Shown here: positions 54,016 through 62,186 of the stretch, in pieces
Layout of the letters: each line of letters starts with the position of its first letter
How positions within the stretch are numbered: the stretch's first letter is position 1
NCBI RefSeq assembly: GCF_031656215.1
Contig: NZ_CP134228.1
Coordinates: forward strand, 2,871,001-2,935,000
Source: Mesorhizobium koreense
GTDB lineage: Bacteria > Pseudomonadota > Alphaproteobacteria > Rhizobiales > Rhizobiaceae
Direction: 5' to 3'
Length of the DNA: 64,000 bases
The notes under the pieces: model-generated
The model's input: only the letters and a program-made list of their open reading frames with translations
What the model was told of the DNA's origin: nothing
The model's database searches: none
Made by a program: the position numbers and the translations under genes

Positions 54016-55386
54016 ATGACCGCCCGCATCCTTGTAGTCGACGACATCCCGGCCAATGTGAAGCTTCTGGAGGTCCGGCTGCTGGCGGAATATTTCGAGG
54101 TGCTGACCGCCTCGAACGGCGCCGACGCGATCGAAATCTGCGAGGCCGGCAAGATCGACGTGGTGCTGCTCGACATCATGATGCCGGGTATGGACGGGTT
54201 CGAGGTGTGCCGCCGGCTGAAGCTCGATCCGGCGACCGCGCACATCCCGGTCGTCATGGTGACCGCACTCGACCAGGTGGCCGATCGCATTCGCGGTCTG
54301 GAGGCGGGCGCCGACGATTTCCTGACCAAGCCCGTCAACGATCTGCAACTGATGACGCGCGTGAAGAGCCTCGTCAGGCTTAAGACACTGACCGACGAGT
54401 TGCGGCTGCGCGCCTCTACCACGCGCAATATAGGCATCGAGGAGATGCTCAGCCGCAAGCAGGCCGATGCCGACCAGCCCAAGATACTGCTTGTGGACGA
54501 GAAGCCGGTTTCGGTCGAGCGTCTGACGAACATGCTCGGGTCGGCCTTCGCGATCGACGCGGTTGCCGATCCGCACAAGGGTTTCTTCGACGCGGCGGAG
54601 GGAGACTATGATTGCGTCGTCGTGGCGACCGGCTTCCGGGATTTCGATCCGCTCAGACTCTGCTCGCAACTCCGCTCGCTTGACCGTACCCGCTTCCTGC
54701 CGATCGTGCTGATCGCCAATGAAGGCGAGGAGGACCGCATCCTGCGCGGCCTCGAACTCGGTATCAACGACTATCTCGTCCGACCGATCGAGCAGCAGGA
54801 ACTGACGGCGCGGCTGAAGACTCAGGCCCGCCGCAAGCGCTACAACGACCAGCTCCGCGCGAGCGTCACGGAGACGATGGAGATGGCCGTGATCGACGGG
54901 CTGACCGGCCTGCACAACCGCCGCTACCTCGACAGCCACCTCCAGACGCTGTTCGACCGTTCGGTGGCACGCCGCCGGCCCCTGTCCGTTATGATGACGG
55001 ACATCGACCATTTCAAAGCCGTCAACGACAAATGGGGCCATGACGGCGGCGATCGTGTCCTGCGCGAATTCGCCGGCCGGCTGAGGAAGAACGTGCGCGG
55101 CATCGACCTTGCCTGCCGCTATGGCGGCGAGGAGTTCGCGGTCGTCATGCCGGACACCGAGGCGCATATCGCGGAAAAGGTCGCGGAACGCATCCGCGCC
55201 GAGATTGCCAGCGCTCCTTTCGTGGTGGCGGGAGACGGAACGGCCATCGAAGTCACGGTGAGCGTCGGCGTCTCCTCGCTCAAACCCTATGGCGATGGCG
55301 TCGAGGCACTGATGAAGCGTGCGGACGTAGCGCTCTACGAGGCCAAGTCCGGCGGTCGCAACCGCGTCGTTGCCAAGGCGGCATAG
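54016..55386 (+). CDS. pleD: Diguanylate cyclase response regulator PleD
   Basis: This 456-aa protein has a phosphoacceptor receiver domain (ILVVDDIPANVKLLEVRL; VLLDIMMPGMDG with the Asp), a second degenerate receiver (150-275 or so), and a GGDEF domain with GGEEF (370-374). The inhibitory I-site RGID (361-364) is five residues upstream, so product inhibition by c-di-GMP is expected. The divK-pleD operon links cell cycle and polar development. Confidence 0.95.
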   Translation: MTARILVVDDIPANVKLLEVRLLAEYFEVLTASNGADAIEICEAGKIDVVLLDIMMPGMDGFEVCRRLKLDPATAHIPVVMVTALDQVADRIRGLEAGADDFLTKPVNDLQLMTRVKSLVRLKTLTDELRLRASTTRNIGIEEMLSRKQADADQPKILLVDEKPVSVERLTNMLGSAFAIDAVADPHKGFFDAAEGDYDCVVVATGFRDFDPLRLCSQLRSLDRTRFLPIVLIANEGEEDRILRGLELGINDYLVRPIEQQELTARLKTQARRKRYNDQLRASVTETMEMAVIDGLTGLHNRRYLDSHLQTLFDRSVARRRPLSVMMTDIDHFKAVNDKWGHDGGDRVLREFAGRLRKNVRGIDLACRYGGEEFAVVMPDTEAHIAEKVAERIRAEIASAPFVVAGDGTAIEVTVSVGVSSLKPYGDGVEALMKRADVALYEAKSGGRNRVVAKAA

Positions 55387-55846
55387 GCGCATGGCGATAT
55401 CGGCAAGGCCATAAATTTACCTTGTTCGCAGTGATTTCTTGGCTTTGGTTAAGAAACTATTGATTTCCAAGGTATCTTAAGCGAGTGTCGCCTTGGGAAT
55501 TTAAGGGGTGGCGATACGAGGCTGGATTCCAGCTGTCCCTTAGCTATACCCCATGATGCTCAGGTCCGCCGCATCTCCTGGGTTCCGTGGGGTCGGCCGG
55601 CCGGCGCTGGCGCAAAGTGGCCTCCTCGTACCGCTGCCAGATTGCCGACCGGCCCCTTCCTTCTTCCCATCATCCCTTTGCACTGACGGGCATTTCAAGA
55701 TTTTCGATACGGAAGTCTGCCAGGGTGCCAGACTCCCGCTTGCCTTGGAACGTCATTCCGCTGGACCATACGGTAGGGCAAAATCCGTCCTTGAAAGGCG
55801 AGGCCGCGATTTCTAGGGTCGGCCGGCAAGAAAAGAAGGAAAACCT
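55387..55846 (+). other. 460-bp intergenic region between pleD and cysK
   Basis: I see no convincing gene here. An AT-rich stretch (55420-55500) with several TTAA tetramers looks like a promoter zone for cysK or a small RNA. A GCTGG-ATTCC-AGCTGTC element at 55531-55547 resembles the one at the candidate RNA promoter at 60500. A GGTCGG/CCGACC inverted pair spans about 55590-55660. Short frames on both strands (such as 55553-55816) have no clear homology. Confidence 0.55.
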
Positions 55847-56881
55847 ATGTTTCGCTCGGTCGTCGACGCCATCGGCAATACGCCGCTCATCCGCCTCAGG
55901 CGCGCCTCGGAGGAAACGGGCTGCGAGATCCTCGGCAAGGCCGAGTTCATGAATCCGGGCCAGTCGGTGAAGGACCGTGCCGGCCTCTTCATCATCCGCG
56001 ACGCCGAGAAAAAGGGCCTGCTCGAGCCGGGCGGCGTCATCGTGGAAGGAACAGCGGGTAATACCGGCATCGGCCTTACCGTCGTCGCCAAGGCGCTTGG
56101 CTACCGCACGGTCATTGTCATCCCGGAGACGCAAAGCCAGGAAAAGAAGGACGCGCTCAGGCTGCTTGGCGCGGAATTGCTGGAAGTGCCGGCGGTGCCT
56201 TACAGGAACTCGAACAATTACATAAAAATCTCCGGCCGGCTCGCCGAGCGGATGGCGAAATCCGAAACCCACGGCGCTATTTGGGCGAACCAGTTCGACA
56301 ACGTCGCGAACCGCGACGGCCATGTGCACACCACTGCGCAGGAAATCTGGAAGCAGACGGGCGGCAAGCTCGACGGCTTCGTGTCGGCAGTCGGCACGGG
56401 CGGTACGCTAGTCGGGGTCGCCGAAGGGCTTCGCGGTCACAGCAAGAGCGTAAAGATAGCACTCGCCGATCCTTTCGGCGCCGCGCTTTACAGCTTCTAT
56501 ACCGAAGGTGAGTTGAAATCCGAGGGGAACTCAATCACCGAGGGCATCGGGCAGGGCCGCATCACAGCCAATCTCGAAAGCTTCAAGCCGGATTTCTCCT
56601 ATCGGATCCCGGATGAAGAGGCGCTGCCGATCATCTTCGACCTCGTGCAAGAGGAGGGGCTCTGCCTCGGCGGCTCCACCGGCATCAATATCGCCGGGGC
56701 AATCCGACTGGCGCGGGATCTCGGCCCCGGTCATACCATCGTGACGATCCTCTGCGACTATGGCATGCGCTACCAGTCCAAGCTCTTCAACCCGGCTTTC
56801 CTGCGCACCAAGGACCTGCCGGTTCCGGCCTGGATGGACAAGGCGCCGGATATCGCCGTGCCGTTCGAAGAGGTGGCATGA
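55847..56881 (+). CDS. cysK: Cysteine synthase A
   Basis: This 344-aa PLP enzyme makes cysteine from O-acetylserine and sulfide. The PLP lysine is in GQSVKDRAG (K42), followed by EGTAGNTGIG and the phosphate loop GTGGTL. It is longer than the usual 310-320 aa, because of a C-terminal extension. Its stop overlaps the alaX start (ATGATGG), so the two are translationally coupled. Confidence 0.92.
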   Translation: MFRSVVDAIGNTPLIRLRRASEETGCEILGKAEFMNPGQSVKDRAGLFIIRDAEKKGLLEPGGVIVEGTAGNTGIGLTVVAKALGYRTVIVIPETQSQEKKDALRLLGAELLEVPAVPYRNSNNYIKISGRLAERMAKSETHGAIWANQFDNVANRDGHVHTTAQEIWKQTGGKLDGFVSAVGTGGTLVGVAEGLRGHSKSVKIALADPFGAALYSFYTEGELKSEGNSITEGIGQGRITANLESFKPDFSYRIPDEEALPIIFDLVQEEGLCLGGSTGINIAGAIRLARDLGPGHTIVTILCDYGMRYQSKLFNPAFLRTKDLPVPAWMDKAPDIAVPFEEVA

Positions 56882-57621
56882 TGGCCTTCTTCACGGAGGC
56901 CGTTTTCCGCGAAGACGCCTATCGCAAGGCCGACGATGGCAGGGTGGTCGCCGTCAACGACCGCGGCGGCATCATCCTCGATCGCACGATCTTCTACGCT
57001 ACCTCCGGCGGTCAGCCGGGCGATACCGGGTTCCTCGAACGCGCGGACGGTTCGCAGATCGGCGTCGAAGCGACGATCACCGGCGAGAACAAGGATGAGA
57101 TCATCCATCTGCCGGGCGCCGACGCGACCGCGCCCGAGCTCGGCGAGACGCTTCGTCTGGCAATAGACTGGCCGCGCCGCCTGAAGCTGATGCGCATGCA
57201 TACCGCCTGTCACCTGCTCACCGTCATCTGCCCCTATCCGATCACCGGCGCGGCCGTCGGCGAAGAGGAGAGCCGGGTCGATTTCGATATGCCGGACTCC
57301 GGCGTCACCAAGGAAGAGGTGAGCGCGAGGCTGATGGAACTCGTCAAGGCCGATCATCCCCTCTTCACGCGTTGGATCACCGATGAGGAACTGGCGGCCA
57401 ACCCGGGACTGGTGAAGTCGAAGAATGTCCGCCCGCCCGCCGGCACGGGACGCATCCGGCTGGTCTGCATCGGCGAGGGTGAGGCGATCGACAGCCAGCC
57501 CTGCGGCGGCACCCACGTCGCCGGAACGGGCGAGGTCGGCGATATCCATATCGGCAAGATCGAGAAGAAGGGTCGCGAGAACCGCCGCTTCCGTATCCGC
57601 TTCGGGCCGGCGCCGACATAA
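56878..57621 (+). CDS. alaX: Alanyl-tRNA editing protein (AlaX)
   Basis: This 247-aa trans-editing protein hydrolyses Ser- or Gly-mischarged tRNA-Ala. It has the zinc-binding HTACH and CGGTHV motifs of the AlaRS editing domain, preceded by an N-terminal domain (1-90) as in the AlaX-II type. It starts at the ATG at 56878 or 56881. The overlap with cysK, which consumes serine-derived O-acetylserine, is a striking link. Confidence 0.9.
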   Translation: MMAFFTEAVFREDAYRKADDGRVVAVNDRGGIILDRTIFYATSGGQPGDTGFLERADGSQIGVEATITGENKDEIIHLPGADATAPELGETLRLAIDWPRRLKLMRMHTACHLLTVICPYPITGAAVGEEESRVDFDMPDSGVTKEEVSARLMELVKADHPLFTRWITDEELAANPGLVKSKNVRPPAGTGRIRLVCIGEGEAIDSQPCGGTHVAGTGEVGDIHIGKIEKKGRENRRFRIRFGPAPT

Positions 57622-57645
57622 GATCGTTTGGATTTTCTGAGGGGC

Positions 57646-57661
57646 CGCTCTACGTAGAGCG
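57646..57661. promoter_or_regulatory. 16-bp perfect palindrome upstream of sseA
   Basis: CGCTCTACGTAGAGCG is a perfect even palindrome centred on TACGTA, 30 bases before the sseA start and 24 after the alaX stop. It may bind a dimeric regulator or act as a hairpin. Confidence 0.55.
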
Positions 57662-57690
57662 CCAAACGTTTCTCGCCGGGAGGATCGCAA

Positions 57691-58542
57691 ATGTCCGATC
57701 AGAACCTCTTCTTCGTCACGCCGGAGTGGCTTCAGGAGCGGCTCGGGCAGCCGGGCCTGAAGATCGTTGACGGCTCCTGGTATCTGCCGGCGCAGAAGCG
57801 CGACGCGCGCGCGGAGTATGATACCGGACACATTCCCGGCGCCGTCTTCTTCGACCAGGACAAGATCGTCGATCCGGAGTCGAGCCTCCCGCACGCCCTG
57901 CCGTCGCCCGACCTCTTCGCGCGCTTCGCCGGCTCGATGGGCATCGCCACAGGCGACAGGATTGTCGTCTATGACGGACCGGGCGTCTTCACCGCTCCAC
58001 GAGTGTGGTGGATGTTCCGCGTCATGGGCGCGAAGAACGTGTTCATACTGGAAGGCGGCGGCGACGGCTGGAAGGCGGCTGGGCGACCGGTCACCTCGGA
58101 AGCGACGAAGATCGCGCCGAACGTCTTCGACGCCAATTTCGACGCATCCCGTGTCGCTTCGCTGGATGACATGCGCGGTATCGTCGAGACCGGGTCGGCC
58201 GAGATCGCCGATGCGAGGCCGGGCGGCCGCTTCACCGGCGCCGACCCCGAGCCGCGCGCCGGCATGCGCAGCGGCCATATGCCGGGCGCGCATAGCGTAC
58301 CCGCACTGTCGCTGGCGAAGGACGGCAAACTGTTGCCGCCGGATGCGCTGAGGGAGAAATTCGAGGCCGCCGGGGTCGATCTCTCGAAGCCGGTCGTCAC
58401 CTCTTGCGGCTCCGGCGTGACGGCGGCCGTGCTGACGCTCGCGCTCGAAACGCTTGGCCACAAGGAAAACCGCCTCTATGACGGCTCCTGGTCGGAATGG
58501 GGCGGGCGCGCCGATACGCCGGTCGAGACCGGAAGCAAATAA
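57691..58542 (+). CDS. sseA: 3-mercaptopyruvate sulfurtransferase
   Basis: This 283-aa enzyme has two rhodanese domains. The N-terminal one (1-135) is inactive; the C-terminal one carries the active-site cysteine C239 in TSCGSGVTA, the SseA-type loop. It transfers sulfur from 3-mercaptopyruvate to acceptors. The ribosome site is GGGAGGA. Its position after cysK and alaX suggests a cysteine-metabolism cluster. Confidence 0.92.
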   Translation: MSDQNLFFVTPEWLQERLGQPGLKIVDGSWYLPAQKRDARAEYDTGHIPGAVFFDQDKIVDPESSLPHALPSPDLFARFAGSMGIATGDRIVVYDGPGVFTAPRVWWMFRVMGAKNVFILEGGGDGWKAAGRPVTSEATKIAPNVFDANFDASRVASLDDMRGIVETGSAEIADARPGGRFTGADPEPRAGMRSGHMPGAHSVPALSLAKDGKLLPPDALREKFEAAGVDLSKPVVTSCGSGVTAAVLTLALETLGHKENRLYDGSWSEWGGRADTPVETGSK

Positions 58543-58544
58543 AG

Positions 58545-59081
58545 ATGGTGCGCCGGGCGAAGTCGGCCCTCGTCAAGGCGCGGGTGACTCATCTCGAAAT
58601 GGGCGCCATGCCGCCCCACCGGGTGCCGATGCCGGTCGGCCCGCGCCTCGCGCTCATGCAGGCGCGCAAGATGCCTCTCGCTTTCTACCGCTATCTCTAC
58701 GAGCAGGTCGGCCGACCGCATCACTGGTCGCTGCGCCGCTTGATCGGCGACGGGGAGCTTGCCGCGACGATCCATGCCCCGACCACCGAGATCGCCGTTC
58801 TTTATATCGATGGCTCGCCGGCCGGATTCCACGAACTGGATCTGACGCAACTGCCGCGGAAGGTCGAGATCGTTTATTTCGGGCTGGCGCCGGATTTCCA
58901 GGGCAGGGGGCTTGCGCGCTTCTTTCTTTCTGAGACGATCTTCGCGGCCTGGGCGCACGATCCCGAGATCGTCGCCATCCACACGAACACGCTCGACAGC
59001 CCCCTGGCATTGCGCCTCTATCAGAAGATGGGCTTTTCGCCCGTCGGCTGGTCGGAAGAAGAGGTCGAACCCTGGGCATGA
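58545..59081 (+). CDS. GNAT-family N-acetyltransferase
   Basis: This 178-aa protein has a GNAT core with the loop VIYFGLAPDFQGRGLARFFLSE (Q-G-R-G-L) and NTLDSPLALRLYQKMGFSP, the typical family end. It starts at the ATG at 58545, two bases after the sseA stop, and is likely co-transcribed. Substrate is unknown. Confidence 0.87.
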   Translation: MVRRAKSALVKARVTHLEMGAMPPHRVPMPVGPRLALMQARKMPLAFYRYLYEQVGRPHHWSLRRLIGDGELAATIHAPTTEIAVLYIDGSPAGFHELDLTQLPRKVEIVYFGLAPDFQGRGLARFFLSETIFAAWAHDPEIVAIHTNTLDSPLALRLYQKMGFSPVGWSEEEVEPWA

Positions 59082-59100
59082 ACGGCAAGGAGAGGGAAAA

Positions 59101-59907
59101 ATGACGATAAGGGTAGTGATGGCGGGCGCCACCGGGTGGGTCGGTAAGGCGCTGATCCCAGCGATCATGGCGGCGGACGGGCTGGAGCTGGCCGGCGCGG
59201 TGGCGCGCGGCGCCGCCGGCAAGGACAGTGGTGACGTCGTCGGTCATGTCGTCAACGGCGTGATGGTGGCTGCGACGCTCGAAGAGGCGCTTACCGTACC
59301 CTCCGACGTGGTCGTCGATTATACCAAGCCCGATGCTGTGAAGCGGCACGCGCTTCTCTCGATCGAAAAGGGCCGCCATGTCGTTATCGGCACGTCGGGC
59401 CTCGGCGCGGCGGACTATGCCGAGATCGACAAGGCGGCGCGCTCGGCGGGCGTCGGCGTGCTCGCCGCCGGTAATTTCTCCATCACGGCGACGCTCTTGA
59501 AGCGCTTCGCGCTGATGGCGGCGAAATACGTGCCGGATGTGGAAGTCATCGACTACGCCGGCGCGAAAAAGCCTGACGCGCCATCCGGCACGGCGCGCGA
59601 ACTGGCCGAGGCACTGGCCGGCATCCGCGGCAAATCGACGGCGGTGCCGCAAGCGCAGGTTTCCGGCGTATCCGGTACGCGCGGCGCTGCGGTCGGGACC
59701 GGCGAGGGCGTCCAGGTACACGCCTTGCGCCTGCCGTCCTATATCCTCTCCTGCGAGGCACAGTTCGGCCTTCCCGACGAGCGGCTGACCATCCGCCACG
59801 ACGCCGGCTCCTCGGCTGCGCCCTATGTGGCCGGCACGCTACTTGCCGTCCGCGAGGTGGTAAAGATCAAGGGGCTGGTGCGCGGGCTCGATGCCCTCAT
59901 GGAGTAG
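59101..59907 (+). CDS. DapB-like protein (4-hydroxy-tetrahydrodipicolinate reductase-like), variant
   Basis: This 268-aa protein has a Rossmann NAD(P)-binding start GATGWVGKAL, where true DapB reads GxxGRMG, and the C-terminal substrate motif KKPDAPSGTA. The usual catalytic HH of EAHHRHKxDAPSGTA is absent: residues 151-157 are DYAGAKK, so A153 and G154 replace H159/H160 of the E. coli enzyme while K157 is kept. Length fits DapB. It may be a divergent paralogue with another substrate; another DapB may exist elsewhere. Confidence 0.8.
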   Translation: MTIRVVMAGATGWVGKALIPAIMAADGLELAGAVARGAAGKDSGDVVGHVVNGVMVAATLEEALTVPSDVVVDYTKPDAVKRHALLSIEKGRHVVIGTSGLGAADYAEIDKAARSAGVGVLAAGNFSITATLLKRFALMAAKYVPDVEVIDYAGAKKPDAPSGTARELAEALAGIRGKSTAVPQAQVSGVSGTRGAAVGTGEGVQVHALRLPSYILSCEAQFGLPDERLTIRHDAGSSAAPYVAGTLLAVREVVKIKGLVRGLDALME

Positions 59908-59993
59908 CCCAGCTATATCCGACTTGGCAGGAAACGGGTCGCAGCGCCTGTGTCTGAGATCTATTTCGACTTCCATCACTCATGGAGGTCACG

Positions 59994-60461
59994 ATGCAAG
60001 TCACATTCGAAGCCCTGCCCACAGAAGCCGTTCGCGCGCTGCAGCGCGGCGGGCCCGACGCCTACGGACATAAGCCCGAGCGAAAAATCTCCGACGGCGA
60101 CGGTGTGCCCTGCCGCCATTGCATGAGGAACGTTGCGGCGGGCGAGCCTTATCTCGTCCTTGCCTACCGGCCTTTCCCGGAACTCCAGCCCTATGCGGAG
60201 ACCGGGCCGATCTTCCTGCACGCGGCTGAATGCGAGCGCGGGCCATCCGGAACGCAACCGCCGGAGATGCTCGCCAGCCCGGACTATATCGTGCGCGGTT
60301 ACGGCGCGGACGATCGTATCGTCTACGGGACGGGCGCCGTGGTTCCGACCGCCAAGATCGCGGGGAGGGCGGAAGCGCTGCTGGCTCGCGACGACATCGC
60401 CTATGTCCATGTGCGTTCGGCGAGCAACAATTGCTATCAGTGCCGGATCGATGCTGCGTAA
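59994..60461 (+). CDS. DUF1203 protein
   Basis: This 155-aa protein matches DUF1203: GDGVPCRHCMRNVAAGEPYLVLAYRPF, IFLHAAECERG, and RSASNNCYQCRID. The CxxC and later Cys pair suggest metal binding. The ATG at 59994 follows GGAGG; the one at 59982 is unlikely. Function is unknown. Confidence 0.85.
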   Translation: MQVTFEALPTEAVRALQRGGPDAYGHKPERKISDGDGVPCRHCMRNVAAGEPYLVLAYRPFPELQPYAETGPIFLHAAECERGPSGTQPPEMLASPDYIVRGYGADDRIVYGTGAVVPTAKIAGRAEALLARDDIAYVHVRSASNNCYQCRIDAA

Positions 60462-60471
60462 CTTGCCGGCG

Positions 60472-60487
60472 TTAACTCTTCATTAAC
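60472..60487 (+). promoter_or_regulatory. CtrA-type binding box
   Basis: TTAACTCTTCATTAAC fits TTAA-N7-TTAAC exactly. It lies 11 bases after the DUF1203 stop and about 35-40 bases before a possible transcript start near 60512. No protein gene follows on this strand for over 2.9 kb, which suggests a small RNA promoter. Confidence 0.6.
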
Positions 60488-60511
60488 CAAACTGCGCGAC
60501 GCTGATTCCCA

Positions 60512-60633
60512 GCTGTCATAGCGCTGTCGCACTGAAGCGGTAGAGAGCGAATGCCTGAGGATGGGCCGACCGCGGATGGACCGGCGGCCTGATCCGGGCA
60601 TACGAGGAAGCGGGGTTGTTGCCCCGCTTTTTT
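60512..60633 (+). ncRNA. Candidate small structured RNA
   Basis: Downstream of the CtrA box, the stretch 60551-60601 folds into a long hairpin: AUGCC/GGCAU, GGAU/AUCC, GGCCG/CGGCC and CCG/CGG stacked with small bulges. A strong terminator follows at once. A 13-codon ATG frame (60551-60592) lies within the stem. A span of about 120 bases would make a typical trans-acting small RNA. Alternatively it is the 3' untranslated region of the DUF1203 mRNA. Confidence 0.5.
60608..60633 (+). terminator. Rho-independent terminator after the candidate RNA
   Basis: An eight-base-pair stem AAGCGGGG/CCCCGCTT with a six-base loop TTGTTG runs directly into a run of six T (60628-60633), the first two pairing in the stem. 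The T run on the plus strand shows that it acts on rightward transcription. Confidence 0.9.
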
Positions 60634-60666
60634 GTTGCCGGAATTCGAGTGGGCTTTCTTACAAGG

Positions 60667-60695
60667 AAAAGCCCGCCGGCAGGGAGACGGCGGGC
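60667..60695 (-). terminator. Terminator of the outer membrane protein gene
   Basis: On the minus strand an eight-base-pair stem GCCCGCCG/CGGCGGGC with a nine-base loop is followed by four T residues. It lies 33 bases after the stop of the outer membrane gene. Confidence 0.85.
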
Positions 60696-60727
60696 AATCG
60701 GAGGCCGATCCGAAATGGTTGCGGCGG

Positions 60728-62002
60728 TCAGTTGAACTTGTACTTCAGGCCAACGCGCACCGTGTGGGAGGAAGGTTCGACCTTGAAGGAGCCGGGAGGC
60801 GCTCCAAAGCCGGCCGAGAGGTCCTTGTCCGAAAACTGCGCGTAGCGATATTCGATGCCGAGCGTCGTATTGGCGGTAACGGCCGTTTCGAGGCCGCCGC
60901 CGACCGAATAGCCGCTGCTCCCCCAACTGTAGCTGAGCGACGGGCCACCGCCGCCAGCGGATATTCCTGCCTTGAAATGAGCCCAACTATAGCCACCGAG
61001 CACATAGGCGAGGGTGGACGGGTTCACCTTCATGCCGACCCGACCAAGAATGTCAAAGCCGTAGTCCGATTTAAGACTGCTTTTCACACCGGGGATCGGT
61101 AAGAAGAGAAGATTGTTAGCTTTGATGCCGGAATAGTTGCCATCCACCATCAATCCGGCAACGAAATTGCCGAAATCGTGATCGTAGCCGGCATTCAGTT
61201 CGCCAAATATGCCGTCGCCGGTTATGCCGTTCACATTAAGAAGGCCGCCCAGCGTCGTATCATTCACGGCTTGGCCCGCGCCGACCGAAGCACCGACATA
61301 GAAGCCGGACCAGTCATAGACCGGGGAAGCGATGGCGGGGGCGGTTCCATTGGCGCCAAACCGGTAATTTGCCGCGATGTGGAAGGTGTGGGTCGAGGGC
61401 TTTAATTCTTCTCCTTCCACCTTGCCGCTGTAACGGCCGTAACGATATTCGGTCTTGATGGACCAGTTATTGCTGATTGCCGTCTCCATGCCGAGACCGA
61501 GCATGTAGCCGTCCAGATTACCGCGCACACTGTCACCTGGGATCGACGCTTTGATCTGCTGCCAGCTATACCCTCCCAGGGCATAGCCAAGAGTGCTGCC
61601 GTTAAGCAGATAACCCAAACGGGCGCCTACATCGAAACCATAATTGTTGGTGATTTTCTCCGATGGGCCGCCAGGAGCGGCGGCCTTCAATTCTGGTCCG
61701 ATCGTGCCGAGATGGGTGTCGATGAACCCGCCCAGAAGAAGTCTCTCGGTCAGCATGTGGTCATAGCCGGCGGTGAGTTCGCCGAAGACACCGTCGCCTC
61801 CGATATTACCCCCTAGGCCGGTATTGTAACCGACTGCGCCGAAGCCGCCGCCCACGCCGACATAGAAGCCCGACCAGTTCATGCCGGCGGCGGCCGGTTG
61901 CGGCGCCTGCGCTGGTTGGACCATATCGGCCGCATGGCCCGCCGATACCACAAAAATAACGCTCGCGCCGCCGAGCAGCGTCGCCCTAAGAGTTCTGAAC
62001 AT
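60728..62002 (-). CDS. Outer membrane protein with two tandem beta-barrel domains
   Basis: This 424-aa protein has a signal peptide ending GHA-A (about residue 24). Two repeats follow: each begins NWSGFYVGVGGG or DWSGFYVGASVG, passes GDGVFGELTAGYDH / GDGIFGELNAGYDH, and ends with FHIAANYRFG / VRVGLKYKFN. Each resembles an eight-strand Omp25/Omp31-like barrel. Fusion of two barrels in one chain is unusual. A hairpin in the leader covers the ribosome site region. Confidence 0.85.
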   Translation of the reverse strand: MFRTLRATLLGGASVIFVVSAGHAADMVQPAQAPQPAAAGMNWSGFYVGVGGGFGAVGYNTGLGGNIGGDGVFGELTAGYDHMLTERLLLGGFIDTHLGTIGPELKAAAPGGPSEKITNNYGFDVGARLGYLLNGSTLGYALGGYSWQQIKASIPGDSVRGNLDGYMLGLGMETAISNNWSIKTEYRYGRYSGKVEGEELKPSTHTFHIAANYRFGANGTAPAIASPVYDWSGFYVGASVGAGQAVNDTTLGGLLNVNGITGDGIFGELNAGYDHDFGNFVAGLMVDGNYSGIKANNLLFLPIPGVKSSLKSDYGFDILGRVGMKVNPSTLAYVLGGYSWAHFKAGISAGGGGPSLSYSWGSSGYSVGGGLETAVTANTTLGIEYRYAQFSDKDLSAGFGAPPGSFKVEPSSHTVRVGLKYKFN

Positions 62003-62007
62003 AATTT

Positions 62008-62036
62008 AACCCGCCCAAAAGGAACTGATGCGGGTT
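62008..62036 (-). promoter_or_regulatory. Leader hairpin at the outer membrane gene start
   Basis: On the minus strand AACCCGC and GCGGGTT pair perfectly around a 15-base loop, and the 3' arm ends five bases before the ATG. The only G-rich ribosome-site candidate (GGGCGGG) is inside this stem, so translation may depend on opening it. Confidence 0.45.
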
Positions 62037-62152
62037 TGGATAGCACGCCCGATCGCGTTACGGTTGTGATCGAAATGCCACAGACACATGTATTTTAATG
62101 CTTATTGCATAGGCCGATCAGGTACGTTTGAAATATGCACCTGTGGTAGAGG

Positions 62153-62173
62153 GCCGGCGCCTTGGGCGCCGGC
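62153..62173. terminator. Hairpin after ald
   Basis: GCCGGCGCC/GGCGCCGGC is a nine-base-pair stem with a TTG loop, 14 bases after the ald stop on the minus strand. It lacks a clear T run. Confidence 0.6.
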
Positions 62174-62186
62174 TCCCTGGCAGCCT

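Noticed and set aside
55670-55815. A protein-like minus-strand fragment before cysK
   Set aside because: It has no start outside the cysK antisense frame and no family match.
60512-60633. Signal recognition particle RNA or tRNA at the candidate RNA site
   Set aside because: The conserved SRP loop and tRNA T-loop motifs are missing.
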